Part shown: piece after piece, positions 45,069 to 54,458 of the stretch
Position numbering within the stretch: position 1 is the first letter of the stretch
Layout: the number at the start of each line of letters is the position of its first letter
NCBI RefSeq assembly: GCF_900177775.1
Contig: NZ_FXWH01000001.1
Span: 124,001 to 188,000 of the forward strand
DNA: 64,000 nucleotides
Direction of reading: 5' to 3'
Origin: Pseudidiomarina planktonica
Lineage (GTDB): Bacteria > Pseudomonadota > Gammaproteobacteria > Enterobacterales > Alteromonadaceae
The notes under the pieces: generated by a model
What the model was told of the DNA's origin: nothing
The model's database searches: none
Seen by the model: the letters and a program-made list of their open reading frames with translations, nothing else
Translations under genes and position numbers: made by a program

Positions 45069-46700
45069 ATGCTTTCTATGCTTCGTAACCTGACTTTAGG
45101 TCTGCGTTTCACCTTAGCCTTTGGCTTAATTGGACTCGTAGTACTCGGCCTTGGCATTTTCGCCATTGTGCAAACCAACAATTTAGGCAACCAGCTTAAT
45201 TATGTGACGGATCAACGAGCCGTCAGTTTAGAGTTAGTAAGCCGATTAGATAGTGAGTTTTTGCGCGCTCGGGTACACACAGCAAATTTGCAAAATGCCG
45301 CCAATCAAGAGCAAATCGCATACTTTGAAGATAAATTAGCTTCCGCTCGCGATGCCGCCAATGAAATTGAGCAACAGTTACGTGATATTGTGCATACCGA
45401 TGAGGCAAAAACACTATTCGAACGTTATCTAAAACTGGATGAGCGTTATTGGCAATTACAACAAGAGTATATTGATTTAGAAGCTGCGGACCGCGAAGAG
45501 GAAGCAATTCAACTGCGACAAAACGTTCAACTGCCGTTGACGGAAGAATTATCAATGCTGTTGGATGATTTTATGCGGTACGAAGTTGCTGCTATTGATA
45601 ACGTCACAATAGAAGCGGATGAAAGTCGAGCCGCAACCTTTACGGCGCTGGTCACGGTGATTGTTTTTACCACTATCATTATTGTATTCATGTCAATTGT
45701 GCTGACGCGTAGTGTGATTAGACCGCTAAGAGGAGCAGTAGAAATTGCCCGGCGAATCGCCCGGAAAGATTTAACCCATGACTTTAAGGTTGAAGGAAAT
45801 GATGAAGTCAGCACGTTAATTGGACAGTTAAAAGAAACGCAACAAAGCCTGCGCGACTCAATTGGCACTATTGCAGATTCGGCAACACAGTTGGCTACCA
45901 CTTCAGAGGAGCTCAATTCAGTTACGGATGAGTCTGCACGGAATATTCAAGAGCAGTCACAGCAATTAGAACAAGCGGCAACAGCGGTAAATGAGTTAAC
46001 CGTCGCCATTGAAACAGTGGCGCAAGATGCGCAAAGTGCATCCGAGTCGTCGGACTATGCCGATGAAAAAGCTCAGCAAGGTCGCGCTCAGGTATCGGAA
46101 ACTGTAGATGCAATCGGCGAACTTTCTGAACGCATGACACTTTCGTCAGAGAGTGTAAATGAGCTAGCTACGAAGGTGAATCAAATCACTAAGGTACTGG
46201 AAGTTATTCGGGGTATTGCGGACCAAACTAATTTACTTGCGCTAAATGCAGCTATTGAAGCTGCGCGAGCAGGGGAGTCTGGGCGTGGATTCTCTGTTGT
46301 TGCTGATGAAGTTAGGGCTTTGGCCAGCCGCACCCAAACGTCCACGGTTGAAATTGAAGAATTGGTGGAAGTCATTAAAAATTCATCAACGAAGTCTGTT
46401 AGCGATATGGACGTGAGTGTTGAGCGCGCAAAATCAACGTTGGAAATTGCGACTGACGCCGGCAAGGCTTTGGGTGAAATCGCCATTGCTGTTGCGGAAA
46501 TAAATAACCGCAATACCTCAATCGCGAGTGCTGCAGAAGAGCAAGCTGCAGTATCTAAAGATGTTGATGGGAATTTGGTGAGTATTCGTGATTTGTCAGA
46601 TTCGACGTCATCGGGGGCTGAACAAACGAGTTCATCGGCCGCTGAATTGTCGCGCCTCGCCACCCGTTTGAGCGAGCTAACAGACAGCTTTAAAGTTTAA
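45069..46700 (+). CDS. methyl-accepting chemotaxis protein (4HB sensor)
   Basis: A 543-residue chemoreceptor. Membrane helices lie near 12-32 and 187-210 and bracket a ~150-residue four-helix-bundle periplasmic sensor domain (for example [20 protein letters not shown]). HAMP lies at ~212-265, and a long coiled-coil signalling domain carries the tip [39 protein letters not shown]. It relays ligand binding to CheA. A possible FliA promoter precedes it and a 9-bp hairpin follows the stop. Confidence 0.93.
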   Translation: MLSMLRNLTLGLRFTLAFGLIGLVVLGLGIFAIVQTNNLGNQLNYVTDQRAVSLELVSRLDSEFLRARVHTANLQNAANQEQIAYFEDKLASARDAANEIEQQLRDIVHTDEAKTLFERYLKLDERYWQLQQEYIDLEAADREEEAIQLRQNVQLPLTEELSMLLDDFMRYEVAAIDNVTIEADESRAATFTALVTVIVFTTIIIVFMSIVLTRSVIRPLRGAVEIARRIARKDLTHDFKVEGNDEVSTLIGQLKETQQSLRDSIGTIADSATQLATTSEELNSVTDESARNIQEQSQQLEQAATAVNELTVAIETVAQDAQSASESSDYADEKAQQGRAQVSETVDAIGELSERMTLSSESVNELATKVNQITKVLEVIRGIADQTNLLALNAAIEAARAGESGRGFSVVADEVRALASRTQTSTVEIEELVEVIKNSSTKSVSDMDVSVERAKSTLEIATDAGKALGEIAIAVAEINNRNTSIASAAEEQAAVSKDVDGNLVSIRDLSDSTSSGAEQTSSSAAELSRLATRLSELTDSFKV

Positions 46701-46716
46701 CTAGTAGCTACCTGTA

Positions 46717-46737
46717 ACCGGCGATTCTATCGCCGGT
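46717..46737 (+). terminator. hairpin after the MCP gene
   Basis: A perfect 9-bp stem ACCGGCGAT/ATCGCCGGT with a 3-base loop, 17 bp past the MCP stop codon. There is no T-run after it, so factor-independent termination is uncertain; it may stabilise the mRNA end. Confidence 0.5.
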
Positions 46738-46741
46738 GTAA

Positions 46742-47119
46742 GGTCGAAATCGCGATTTAGTTAACGAAATAGGCCATCGGAAATCACTCGAAGCACAATT
46801 GCGCATGGTCGCGGAAGTTTGTGAGCATTCGCTGCGGTCCACCGATGTTATTGGTCGTTTTGCTGGCGAAGAGTTTGTGGTCGCGCTTCCGAATACCTCC
46901 CCTTCCGCAGCACAAACCCTGGCCGAACGCTTAAAGAAAAATGTCGCTGAGCTTCAGCTAGAACACGACATGAACGATGTGGACCTAAGCATTACCGTTG
47001 GTATCGCCGTTTCACACAATGATGAGTCTGATCTGGAAGCCCTGATTAGCCGCGCCGACGAAATGCTCTACATTGGTAAACGTGACGGTAGAAACCGCGT
47101 GGTCATACATAAAGACTAA
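46742..47119 (+). pseudogene. GGDEF domain stump (N-terminally truncated diguanylate cyclase)
   Basis: The open frame after a TAA at 46739 begins GRNRDLVNEIGHRKSLEAQL, which corresponds to the ND-xxGH helix of a GGDEF domain, and continues through RSTD, VIGRF and AGEEF to RADEMLYIGKRDGRNRVVIH. Everything before this point is missing, including the first metal-binding Asp (DxDxFK) and any sensor, and the signature Gly is changed to Ala. A catalytic role is therefore excluded. An ATG at 46805 could give ~104 residues, retaining the RxxD site, so c-di-GMP binding cannot be ruled out. It has no visible ribosome site. Confidence 0.75.
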
Positions 47120-47174
47120 GCTGAAACGCCGAGCAGCTTGTTCATCAGATGGATTTAACAAACCAAGGACTAGG

Positions 47175-47192
47175 GAGCCGCGCTAGCGGCTC
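47175..47192. other. perfect hairpin between convergent genes
   Basis: GAGCCGC-GCTA-GCGGCTC lies between the GGDEF stump and the DUF748 gene, which converge. It lacks a T-run on both strands; it may act as a weak bidirectional transcript end. Confidence 0.4.
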
Positions 47193-47195
47193 ACC

Positions 47196-49526
47196 TCAGT
47201 CTGCGCTAACACCAACTTCCATGGCAACGCGTTCGCCGTTTACAGAATCCACTTGCTTAGGCTCCTGAATACGAACTCGGTCAGTTGCAATGCTGGTTTC
47301 ATCGTCGGCATTAACCAGCGCGTTTCGCACTGCTTCTGCGCGCGCATTGCCAATGTCTTGAAGCTCAGCCTGTGAAACCGACTGTGCAGCAATAATCTGC
47401 TTGGCCAGTTGGTTGCGATAGGCCAGAGCATCGAAGCTAGGTTCGTCCGCTGAGTCTTCTGGTTCTTCAGTGAAATACTCTTTTAAGGCCGTCAGGCTGG
47501 TTTCCGAGTAATGGTTGATAAACATGGCTTCAACAATGTCCTGATTCGACTCGGCGGTAAGGCTGGCGTCACTGTTTTCGCGGTTTTCTTCAGTAAGGCG
47601 CTGCTGTAAGGCTTTTATGGCCTTTTCGCGTTGCAGGATAGGGCCATCGAAATCCTGATTGAAAGGGCCGGCGAGTTCCAGAATCAGATTCGGGCGCTCA
47701 TTCAAGGCTTCGCGCAGCTTGGCAATGCGCTGGCGCTGAGGTGGAAGCAACTCGCTGCGGCCTGCTGCAAACTCAACCTTGCCAAGGTCTTCTGAGTCGG
47801 CGCCAATCAGGTTTGCCAGAAAACGGAACGGCGCAGTAACCACTGACGTAATAGCGTTGCCTACTGCCTGTTGGATAATTTTTCCGAAGTCGAATTGCGG
47901 GTTATCCACATTACCGCTCACCGGCAGCGTAAGGTCAATCACACCGTTACTGTCCTGCAACAAGGCAATAGCCAGGTTCAGTGGCAAGTCCATAGCATTG
48001 CTGGACTCCATCTTCTCGCCAAGTTTCAGGTCATGAAGTAGCAGGTTATTTTTGCCGTCAAGTTGGTTCTCGTTCACGGTATAGTCGAGGTCGAGATCCA
48101 TGGTGCCGCCTTCAATTTTACGACCGGCAAATTCCACCGTGTACGGCGAGTATTCAGGTATCTGAAGGTTACGGAAGATAACGTGAATACTTGTTTGCCG
48201 CATGGGATGCCAGGCGTGTATTTCACCCTCAACTTGCGCCAGTCCAAACTCTGCTACCTCGCCTTCAAGATTAACGCGCGCCGGTTCAGCCGAGCTTGAG
48301 CTTAAGGTAGATATATCGCCGCTCAAAGTGTGAATGCGGGTTGCGAAAGGCAGCGGCAGTGAATTATCGGCAAAGTGCAAAGCACTATCGCTTAGCTCAA
48401 TGCCTTCAATAGTGATATTGAATGGGTTTGCTGGTTCGCTTTCTTCTGTATCGGTGCTTTCCGGGCCACTAACTACCAGTTGCCCAAAGTTGGTGCTTTT
48501 GTCCTCAAAGATAACCACTCGTCCGGTTAGTGCCTCAACATTGATTGGTGCCGTGGTTAGCTGCTTATCGGCCAAATCTAGCTTGAGCTGTTCGGTTTGA
48601 AGCCGTTGCCAGCCGATAAGTGTCTCACTATTCGAGCCTTCGCGTATGCCCAACGAATCGACGCTAACTGAGCCATCGAAAGCAAAAGGCTGTTCGGCGT
48701 TTGTGTGTAATTGCCCATTAACGGTTACTGTTCCGCTATCCAATTGAACGTTCACGAACTGCTGCAGATAAGGTTCGGCTTGTTTTAATGCAAGTTCAGT
48801 AAAACTAGCGTTGGCTTCCAACGTGAAGGTGGGTAACAGTTGCACGCTGCCATTGAACTCAAGCTTGCCTCCGTCGGCCACTTGCGCGTTCATAGTTACC
48901 GGAAAGCTCATGCCTTCTTGCAGTGAGAAATCTTCTACCGACAAGCCAATATCCTGCAGTGCCAGCGACACCTGAGTTGGCTCATCGTCATTGGCGCTCG
49001 GAAGGTTGTCAGCAAAGCGCACAACTCCACCCTCTACCTGCAGCTCGTTAATTCGTAGTGCTGGCAGCGGGGCGGGTTCGTCAGCGGTTTCTTCGGTGCT
49101 GTCCTTTGCGGCCAGCCTAGTGAAACGCGTTTCACCGGAAACAAAGCGCTCTTCCTGAATAACCGGCTGCTTCAGCTGAATGGTTTCGATGATCCAGGCC
49201 TGGTTAGTTATGCTCGACCAGGCAAGATCAACAAACAGTTGGTCCCAACTCAGCAACTGCCGATTGTCTGTATCATCAAGTTCAACACCGTTAATGCGTA
49301 GAGTTAGTGTGTAGGGGTTGGTTTGTACTGACTCTATGCGCAGTTCGCGGCCAAAGTCTTCCTTCACGGTACTCTGCGCCACGCTCTGAATTATCCATGG
49401 TAAGCCGAAAAATCCCAGCAAGGTGTACACAATAACCAGCACCAGCAGCCAGAACCGAATTCGGCGTGGCGACGCCCATTTTGTTCTTACATAGCTACCG
49501 AATTGGTTGAGTGAACTGCTGTGCAT
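47196..49526 (-). CDS. DUF748 domain protein (AsmA-like envelope protein)
   Basis: A 776-residue protein with one N-terminal membrane helix (~24-46) and a long periplasmic region of repeating beta-rich AsmA/DUF748 units (LRINGVELDDTDNRQLLSWD, PFNITIEGIELSDSALHFAD, VEFAGRKIEGGTMDLDLDYT). The region near GKVEFAAGRSELLPPQRQRI resembles an OmpA-type start. This family forms hydrophobic grooves now linked to lipid transport between membranes; that role is inferred. It is acidic and full length. No operon partner. Confidence 0.87.
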   Translation of the reverse strand: MHSSSLNQFGSYVRTKWASPRRIRFWLLVLVIVYTLLGFFGLPWIIQSVAQSTVKEDFGRELRIESVQTNPYTLTLRINGVELDDTDNRQLLSWDQLFVDLAWSSITNQAWIIETIQLKQPVIQEERFVSGETRFTRLAAKDSTEETADEPAPLPALRINELQVEGGVVRFADNLPSANDDEPTQVSLALQDIGLSVEDFSLQEGMSFPVTMNAQVADGGKLEFNGSVQLLPTFTLEANASFTELALKQAEPYLQQFVNVQLDSGTVTVNGQLHTNAEQPFAFDGSVSVDSLGIREGSNSETLIGWQRLQTEQLKLDLADKQLTTAPINVEALTGRVVIFEDKSTNFGQLVVSGPESTDTEESEPANPFNITIEGIELSDSALHFADNSLPLPFATRIHTLSGDISTLSSSSAEPARVNLEGEVAEFGLAQVEGEIHAWHPMRQTSIHVIFRNLQIPEYSPYTVEFAGRKIEGGTMDLDLDYTVNENQLDGKNNLLLHDLKLGEKMESSNAMDLPLNLAIALLQDSNGVIDLTLPVSGNVDNPQFDFGKIIQQAVGNAITSVVTAPFRFLANLIGADSEDLGKVEFAAGRSELLPPQRQRIAKLREALNERPNLILELAGPFNQDFDGPILQREKAIKALQQRLTEENRENSDASLTAESNQDIVEAMFINHYSETSLTALKEYFTEEPEDSADEPSFDALAYRNQLAKQIIAAQSVSQAELQDIGNARAEAVRNALVNADDETSIATDRVRIQEPKQVDSVNGERVAMEVGVSAD

Positions 49527-49600
49527 AAGTCAGCCTTTGTTGGAATGAACAATACTGCACAGTGTAGACGGACTTAATAGGCGCGTCATTGTTACTCGAG

Positions 49601-50251
49601 CTAAATTGGTAAGTGTCCGGTTTTTACCAAAATAACAGTTTCTTTATCAACAAACGGATGATGCGTACTCATGTGCGGGTTGCGCAGCCAGGTTCCAGTG
49701 GGGTAGCGACCGTGCTCGTCACAAAACTCCCCGGATAGAACCAAGATTTCCTCGCCGCCCATATGCCTGTGTGGTTTAAAAACTTCGTTAGCCGGCCATT
49801 TCACCAGTGCTACGTGTTCGGTACCGTGGCTATGTAGCGGCATAACTTTTAGTCCGCCATGGCCCGGCAGCCAGTCCGTTGTGTTGGTATTAATCCGCAC
49901 GCTGACTAAATCGTCGGGTTGAAACTGGTGAAGTTTCACCAGAAGTTTGCAACCTTGCTCGCTAAAAGGTGCATGCTCGCTGCCTGGTGGGTTACGAATA
50001 TAAGTACCAGCACCATAGTCACCGTTTTCGTCTGAAAAAACGCCTGCAAGAACAAATATTTCCTCACCGAGAGGGTGCTGATGGGTTTTAAAAGAGGCAC
50101 CTGGTTTGTATTCAACCAGACTAGTGGCGCGGCCGCGTTCGGCTTCCTCGCGCTCTAACAATTTACGACGAACGCCTGCGGCAGGGCTGTCCACCCAATC
50201 TTGTTCGCTGGTTTTTATAACAACGCGTTTGGAGAAGTCTAAATTTAACAT
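49601..50251 (-). CDS. double-cupin ChrR-like protein
   Basis: A 216-residue protein made of two ChrR-type cupin domains, each with the metal-binding HxHxxxEE: HQHPLGEEIFVLAG near residue 57 and HRHMGGEEILVLSG near 162, followed by HAPF and HHPF as the last His ligands. ChrR is the zinc anti-sigma factor of the photo-oxidative stress response, but the zinc-binding anti-sigma N-terminus is absent here. It is more likely a metal-dependent dioxygenase or acetylacetone-cleaving-like cupin. The neighbours give no clue. Confidence 0.83.
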   Translation of the reverse strand: MLNLDFSKRVVIKTSEQDWVDSPAAGVRRKLLEREEAERGRATSLVEYKPGASFKTHQHPLGEEIFVLAGVFSDENGDYGAGTYIRNPPGSEHAPFSEQGCKLLVKLHQFQPDDLVSVRINTNTTDWLPGHGGLKVMPLHSHGTEHVALVKWPANEVFKPHRHMGGEEILVLSGEFCDEHGRYPTGTWLRNPHMSTHHPFVDKETVILVKTGHLPI

Positions 50252-50341
50252 GAAATATATCTTACCTTAGTAAAACGTAATTGCATTTACGTAAAACACA
50301 TACTCATTAGTTCACGCCACAGTGGTGCGCGCAGGAATTAG

Positions 50342-51289
50342 TTACATCCACAGCACGCTAAGTGAGAGCAGTAGCATAAATGCACTTAAGAAAATCGCAC
50401 CATAAAGAACGCAGGTTAAGCCGAATTTCAGAAAGGTTTTTACCCAGCCCTGTTGGTAGTAAAACTTCTGGCAGAGGAATAAATACAACGGAATCCAGTA
50501 CAACACCACCCATTCTAGCCAGCCGACAATGCTGGCTAGCCAAGGTATAGCGATGGCGTCTCGAAAGGCCCCAAGTAATAGATAAAATATGCCCACCTGC
50601 AAAATAAAGCTGTGGCTATTCAAAGCCATAATCAGGTGTTCCATATAATAGCGGTCGGAACGTATATATAGAATCTTTAACAACAGGGCAAACAATGGTA
50701 GTAGTAAAAACATCATTTGCGGCGCCAGTGAAAAAAACTTATTCGTTGCCAGTTCCGGGTTAGCAACAACGGCGCTGAATTGCCGGTTCACGCGCTGTTG
50801 CGCAGTTTCTGATAGGAACGGCATTTCCAGCGTGAACTGTTCGTTACCATCGGCATTTTTTATCGGAACCGGAGTTTCTTGCGGCAACTCTATTTCGGTG
50901 GTCTCTGCTATTGCATTCTGCTTTGCAGTGTCACTAACCACTTGCTCTGCGTTAATTACTGCCGGTTCTGAGTCGCTGGACGGGTCGGGTACTAATTGCG
51001 CCAGAATTAAGAAGGCAATAATAGAAGTAAACAAGTACATGCGTAGCGGCGGTACAAAGGGCACCCGGTGCCCCTGTACATAATGGCTACTTAAATAACC
51101 TGGACGAAACCACAAAGGGAACAGTGTGCGCCAGAGCCGGGCGTCCCAGTTACTGAACTCACCCAAAAACTCTGTTACCACCCCAGCCAGGTTGCGAATA
51201 TAGCTTTTCTTTTCCTGACCGCACCGATGGCAGAACTTACCGTGTAAGGTGGTGTAACAGTTATCGCACTGCTGTTCCGAGGTTTCCAT
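50342..51289 (-). CDS. DUF3667 membrane protein with zinc ribbon
   Basis: A 315-residue protein. An N-terminal zinc ribbon CxxC-x8-CxxC (Cys8, 11, 20, 23) is followed by the family signature WDARLWRTLFPLWFRPGYLS and HYVQGHRVPFVPPLRMYLF, then about five membrane helices at ~85-105, 193-212, 222-245, 252-272 and 290-312. The function is unknown; DUF3667 proteins are widespread in marine bacteria. It starts two bases after a small superinfection-immunity-like gene and is likely co-transcribed. Confidence 0.85.
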   Translation of the reverse strand: METSEQQCDNCYTTLHGKFCHRCGQEKKSYIRNLAGVVTEFLGEFSNWDARLWRTLFPLWFRPGYLSSHYVQGHRVPFVPPLRMYLFTSIIAFLILAQLVPDPSSDSEPAVINAEQVVSDTAKQNAIAETTEIELPQETPVPIKNADGNEQFTLEMPFLSETAQQRVNRQFSAVVANPELATNKFFSLAPQMMFLLLPLFALLLKILYIRSDRYYMEHLIMALNSHSFILQVGIFYLLLGAFRDAIAIPWLASIVGWLEWVVLYWIPLYLFLCQKFYYQQGWVKTFLKFGLTCVLYGAIFLSAFMLLLSLSVLWM

Positions 51290-51290
51290 A

Positions 51291-51557
51291 TTATTCCACT
51301 GGTTTTAAACGCGCTTTAGCGGCTAGCTTAGCACTCATTTTTCCGGTTGCAGCCCAAACACATAGAGCGCCCCAGGCTATCACCGATAGGCCGGCGGGAA
51401 CATTTAGCACGGCAATTTTAACCAGGTGTTTGCGGTTAAAAAATACGGCCAGAATCGCTGGTAAAAACCATACTGCCAGAAATAGCACACCAAAAATGAC
51501 TAGTGAAATAGGGTCGGCGTCCTGCACAGCGCTAAAGTAATTTTCTAAAATTTCCAT
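51291..51557 (-). CDS. small membrane protein of the superinfection-immunity-like family
   Basis: An 88-residue protein with two membrane helices. The first ends in WFLPAILAVFFNRKH, and AVLNVPAGLSVIAWGALCVW resembles the second helix of the Imm_superinfect family (LN..G..viGW..al.WA). That family is named from phage T4 Imm but most chromosomal members are not phage-derived and have unknown roles. Upstream lies the amidohydrolase gene (11 bp away) and downstream the DUF3667 gene (1 bp), so a three-gene unit is likely. Confidence 0.75.
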   Translation of the reverse strand: MEILENYFSAVQDADPISLVIFGVLFLAVWFLPAILAVFFNRKHLVKIAVLNVPAGLSVIAWGALCVWAATGKMSAKLAAKARLKPVE

Positions 51558-51568
51558 TGGTTAATCCT

Positions 51569-53032
51569 TTAAAGTTGAACGTTGGTAAGTGTGGACAATT
51601 TCGATTTAAGATCGGCAACTTGTGCTGCTTTACCTTTTTGAACCACGGTTTCCACCGTGTTCAGTGCACTAAGATCTGCCACGGGGTTAGCCGTTAACAC
51701 AATAAAGTCGGCGGCAAAGCCCGGGGCCAGTTGACCCGTGTCAGACAGTCCTAAATGTTGAGCGCCGTTAACTGTTGCCAACTGCAGTACCTGCCAGTTA
51801 TTCAGGCCGGCTGCTTTGCTTAATTGCAGCTCGCGCAAATAAAAGGGTCCGCTGGCAACGCTGTCAGTGCCAATAGCTAATGGCACACCCGCATCGTATA
51901 ACCGTTTAAATAACTGCTGCACCTTTGGCAACTGTTGCTTGGCTGCAGCAAAGTCTTCGGCGGTCCAGTCATAGCTTGGAGCTGCCATAGTGGCACGCCA
52001 ACGACTACGAAACGTTGGGTGAAATATCCACATGTCCTGTTCCGAGTATAAGGCATCTAGTTCGTGTGCATAGTAAAATAACTCGTTGACTACCATGGTG
52101 AAATCTACATGCGTTTGCTGTTCAGACAAGGTGCTGAATAATTTCTGCATGGGTTCACTGTCATAGTCGGCATGCTGGAACCAGCTGTAGATAAATCTTT
52201 GGTTCAAAGGGTTTTCCCGCTCTGCTTCATAAGTTGCTTTGGCGGAGCCAGTTAATAGTTCAGGGCTGGTCGGCAGGGCATGGGTTAGCGCATCAATACC
52301 CAGGTCAGCCGCATATTGCCAGCTCACCTTGTCCAGGTGGGCTACGGTTTTTAGCCCCGCAGCTTTGGCTAAGCGGTTGCCCAGTGCTACTTCGTCTTTA
52401 TTCAGGCCGGTGTAAAGTTTGATGTAGTCTACGCCAAGCGATTTTTGGCGGAGTATTTCTTCCTGCCATGCGGTCTCGTTTTGCGGGTACACTGAACCTG
52501 CCACTATTGGGGTGGGTTCGAATATGTAGCCGGCATAAGTCAGCTCAGGCCCAAGCCAGTCACCAGCTTGCTGATGGCGGGCATACTGTGCATTGGCTTC
52601 CGGCTCGCCGGCAGGGCTAAAGGCCGTGGTAACACCGGTGGCTAGGGTGCTGAGCGCGTGATAACGGGTTATTTCGTTGTGACCTTTCATGGTCAGCACG
52701 GGTTGGTCGTCCTGCATCTCAGCTCTGGGCGGTCCTGCGGTCAAATGCAGGTGCACGTCAATCAGGCCGGGTAAAACATACTGATCCTGTAAATCAATCT
52801 GTTGCTCAGCAGCGGGTAAGTTAACCTGGCCGTTTTGTTGTTGCCCCATATTGATAATGCGGTCGCCTTTTACCAGCAACCAGCCATCGTTCAGCTGCTG
52901 TTCGGTGGCTGGATTAATTAAGGTCGCGTTGTGATAAAGCACAGTGCCTTCTTGCTCATTCGCCTGTTCGCTAGCATCAGCGACCGAAATCGACAGGCAG
53001 GTTAGCAAGCATAATAATAGTGAGTTTTTCAT
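51569..53032 (-). CDS. secreted metal-dependent amidohydrolase
   Basis: A 487-residue enzyme with a signal peptide ending near ADA (residue 20). The amidohydrolase barrel carries HLH in LIDVHLHLTAGPP, Lys in YIKLYTGLN, His in TVAHLDKVSW and Asp in AIGTDSVASG. It is related to the 5.2-kb lipoprotein enzyme and to Xaa-Pro/Xaa-Lys dipeptidases, but the substrate is unknown. It is first gene of the unit with the two small membrane proteins. AGGAAAG precedes its ATG at 53032. Confidence 0.88.
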   Translation of the reverse strand: MKNSLLLCLLTCLSISVADASEQANEQEGTVLYHNATLINPATEQQLNDGWLLVKGDRIINMGQQQNGQVNLPAAEQQIDLQDQYVLPGLIDVHLHLTAGPPRAEMQDDQPVLTMKGHNEITRYHALSTLATGVTTAFSPAGEPEANAQYARHQQAGDWLGPELTYAGYIFEPTPIVAGSVYPQNETAWQEEILRQKSLGVDYIKLYTGLNKDEVALGNRLAKAAGLKTVAHLDKVSWQYAADLGIDALTHALPTSPELLTGSAKATYEAERENPLNQRFIYSWFQHADYDSEPMQKLFSTLSEQQTHVDFTMVVNELFYYAHELDALYSEQDMWIFHPTFRSRWRATMAAPSYDWTAEDFAAAKQQLPKVQQLFKRLYDAGVPLAIGTDSVASGPFYLRELQLSKAAGLNNWQVLQLATVNGAQHLGLSDTGQLAPGFAADFIVLTANPVADLSALNTVETVVQKGKAAQVADLKSKLSTLTNVQL

Positions 53033-53169
53033 AGTAACTTTCCTGATGTTTGGTGTGTTTGCCTGTTAAGTCGGTGCACTGCCGTGTGCTGTTACAGAAT
53101 TTATTTTATTTTTTTGTGTAACACTTTGCCGGGTGGGGCAGACTAGTCAGATAAGCACGATGAGAGAAG

Positions 53170-53739
53170 ATGAGAACTTGTGCGCGAGAGCAGAAGCAAT
53201 TTAGCAGCGAGGCTGTTTTGACCATACTTGATACCAACGCGATAACGCCGGAAGCGTTTTTACTGCAGTTATGGCAGCAAAACCATCAGGCCATCAGCCG
53301 CACTTTGTTGGCTTCTGAAGCAGACCCAGCCGCTCGGCAGGATCTAAAACAGGATATTTTCATGGCGCTGCATCAATCAGCGGCGCGTTTGCAGGCCGCT
53401 GAAAATCCGCGTGCTTACTTGTTCCGCATTATGCATAACGTGACGGTAGACCACATTGCCCGGGCACAACGGAATAAATGGCAGCCGCTAGACGAGCACA
53501 TTCAGCAAACCTTGTTGGATGACTGCCCCTCAGAACAAGTTGATGAGCAGCTACAAAACCAGCAGTTAATGCTGGCCGTGCAGAAATTATCACTGGCCAA
53601 TCAGCAGGTCATTTTGCTGGCGCTGGAAGATTTGGATGCACCTGAGATCGCAGATATTTTGCAGATCAGCCAGGGTGCGGTAAGGGTGCGGTTAAATCGC
53701 GCCAAAACAGAACTTATGGAGTTGATGCAACATGGCTGA
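53170..53739 (+). CDS. ECF-type RNA polymerase sigma factor
   Basis: A 189-residue sigma-70-family protein with region 2 (DLKQDIFMALHQSAARLQAA, ENPRAYLFRIMHNVTVDHIA) and region 4 (LSLANQQVILLALEDLDAPE, IADILQISQGAVRVRLNRAK). It reads as a cell-surface-stress ECF sigma. The ATG at 53170 has only a poor, too-close GAGAAG; a TTG near 53218 with GAGG upstream is a possible shorter start. It overlaps the next gene by 8 bp, marking that gene as its probable anti-sigma partner. The amidohydrolase unit is divergent from it. Confidence 0.9.
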   Translation: MRTCAREQKQFSSEAVLTILDTNAITPEAFLLQLWQQNHQAISRTLLASEADPAARQDLKQDIFMALHQSAARLQAAENPRAYLFRIMHNVTVDHIARAQRNKWQPLDEHIQQTLLDDCPSEQVDEQLQNQQLMLAVQKLSLANQQVILLALEDLDAPEIADILQISQGAVRVRLNRAKTELMELMQHG

Positions 53740-54325
53740 TGACTTTGACTTTGAAACACTGGCAAAAAGATGGCAACAACAGCAAACCCCAACTGATGGC
53801 ACGCCGGGCGCCGAGGATTTAGCTCAGGCAAGCCGCCGCCAACGTAAACAACGCGCGCTAATGTACATTGAATGGCTGGGTGCTTTGGTAATGGAGATAG
53901 CTGCTGTGTGGTTGTTGCTGGCCATTCCGGGTTGGCTTGGGTATTTATCAGCGGCGTTTTTAATGCTTGGCGCGCTTAGTACATTTTATGTCAGTCGGCA
54001 GGTGCACCGGCCAATACTGGCGTATGACAACTGGAGCAGCAGCGGATTATTACAATTTCGTCGTCGCACCTGCCAGCTTAGCCTGCGTTACTACCGTTAC
54101 ACCCAGTTTTCTTGTGCGGCACTGATACTCTTTTCGGCGCTACTCTGGCTGCTGCACTGGTGGCAACCGGCTGAAGTCGCAAGTCACTTGCTGCTGTTTT
54201 ACAGCGTGCTGGTGTCGCCGTTATGCCTGATAGCAATTTACCAGTTGCAGCAAAAAATACGGCAGAAAGCCGTTGAGCTACAGCAATTGTCGGCGTTAGC
54301 GAAAGACTTTGAGCAAGACCACTAG
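53732..54325 (+). CDS. four-helix membrane protein, probable anti-sigma partner
   Basis: A 197-residue membrane protein. An acidic soluble N-terminus of ~45 residues (ADDFDFETLAKRWQQQQTPT) is followed by two helices (residues ~47-90) and two more (~130-180), then a basic Gln-rich tail. The gene overlaps the sigma gene by 8 bp and starts with a strong coupling context. That arrangement, with a cytosolic N-terminus large enough to hold a sigma factor, makes an anti-sigma role likely, although no known anti-sigma domain is visible. Co-regulated function is unknown. Confidence 0.72.
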   Translation: MADDFDFETLAKRWQQQQTPTDGTPGAEDLAQASRRQRKQRALMYIEWLGALVMEIAAVWLLLAIPGWLGYLSAAFLMLGALSTFYVSRQVHRPILAYDNWSSSGLLQFRRRTCQLSLRYYRYTQFSCAALILFSALLWLLHWWQPAEVASHLLLFYSVLVSPLCLIAIYQLQQKIRQKAVELQQLSALAKDFEQDH

Positions 54326-54458
54326 TTTTAACGGTTCGCACTCGGCACAAGCTCCCTATTCATCGAGTGTTTACGCTTTATTTACACCGGTGCTCACGCC
54401 GGAGCAGCTATACCCAACTAGGCTTAAAGAATAGGCTTACAGGCTCTTGGGAGTAGCA

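Noticed and set aside
46717-46737. Hairpin as a clear Rho-independent terminator
   Set aside because: The stem is perfect but there is no T-run; kept only as a low-confidence feature.
51291-51557. Phage-derived superinfection immunity
   Set aside because: No phage genes nearby; chromosomal members of this family are common and unrelated to prophages.
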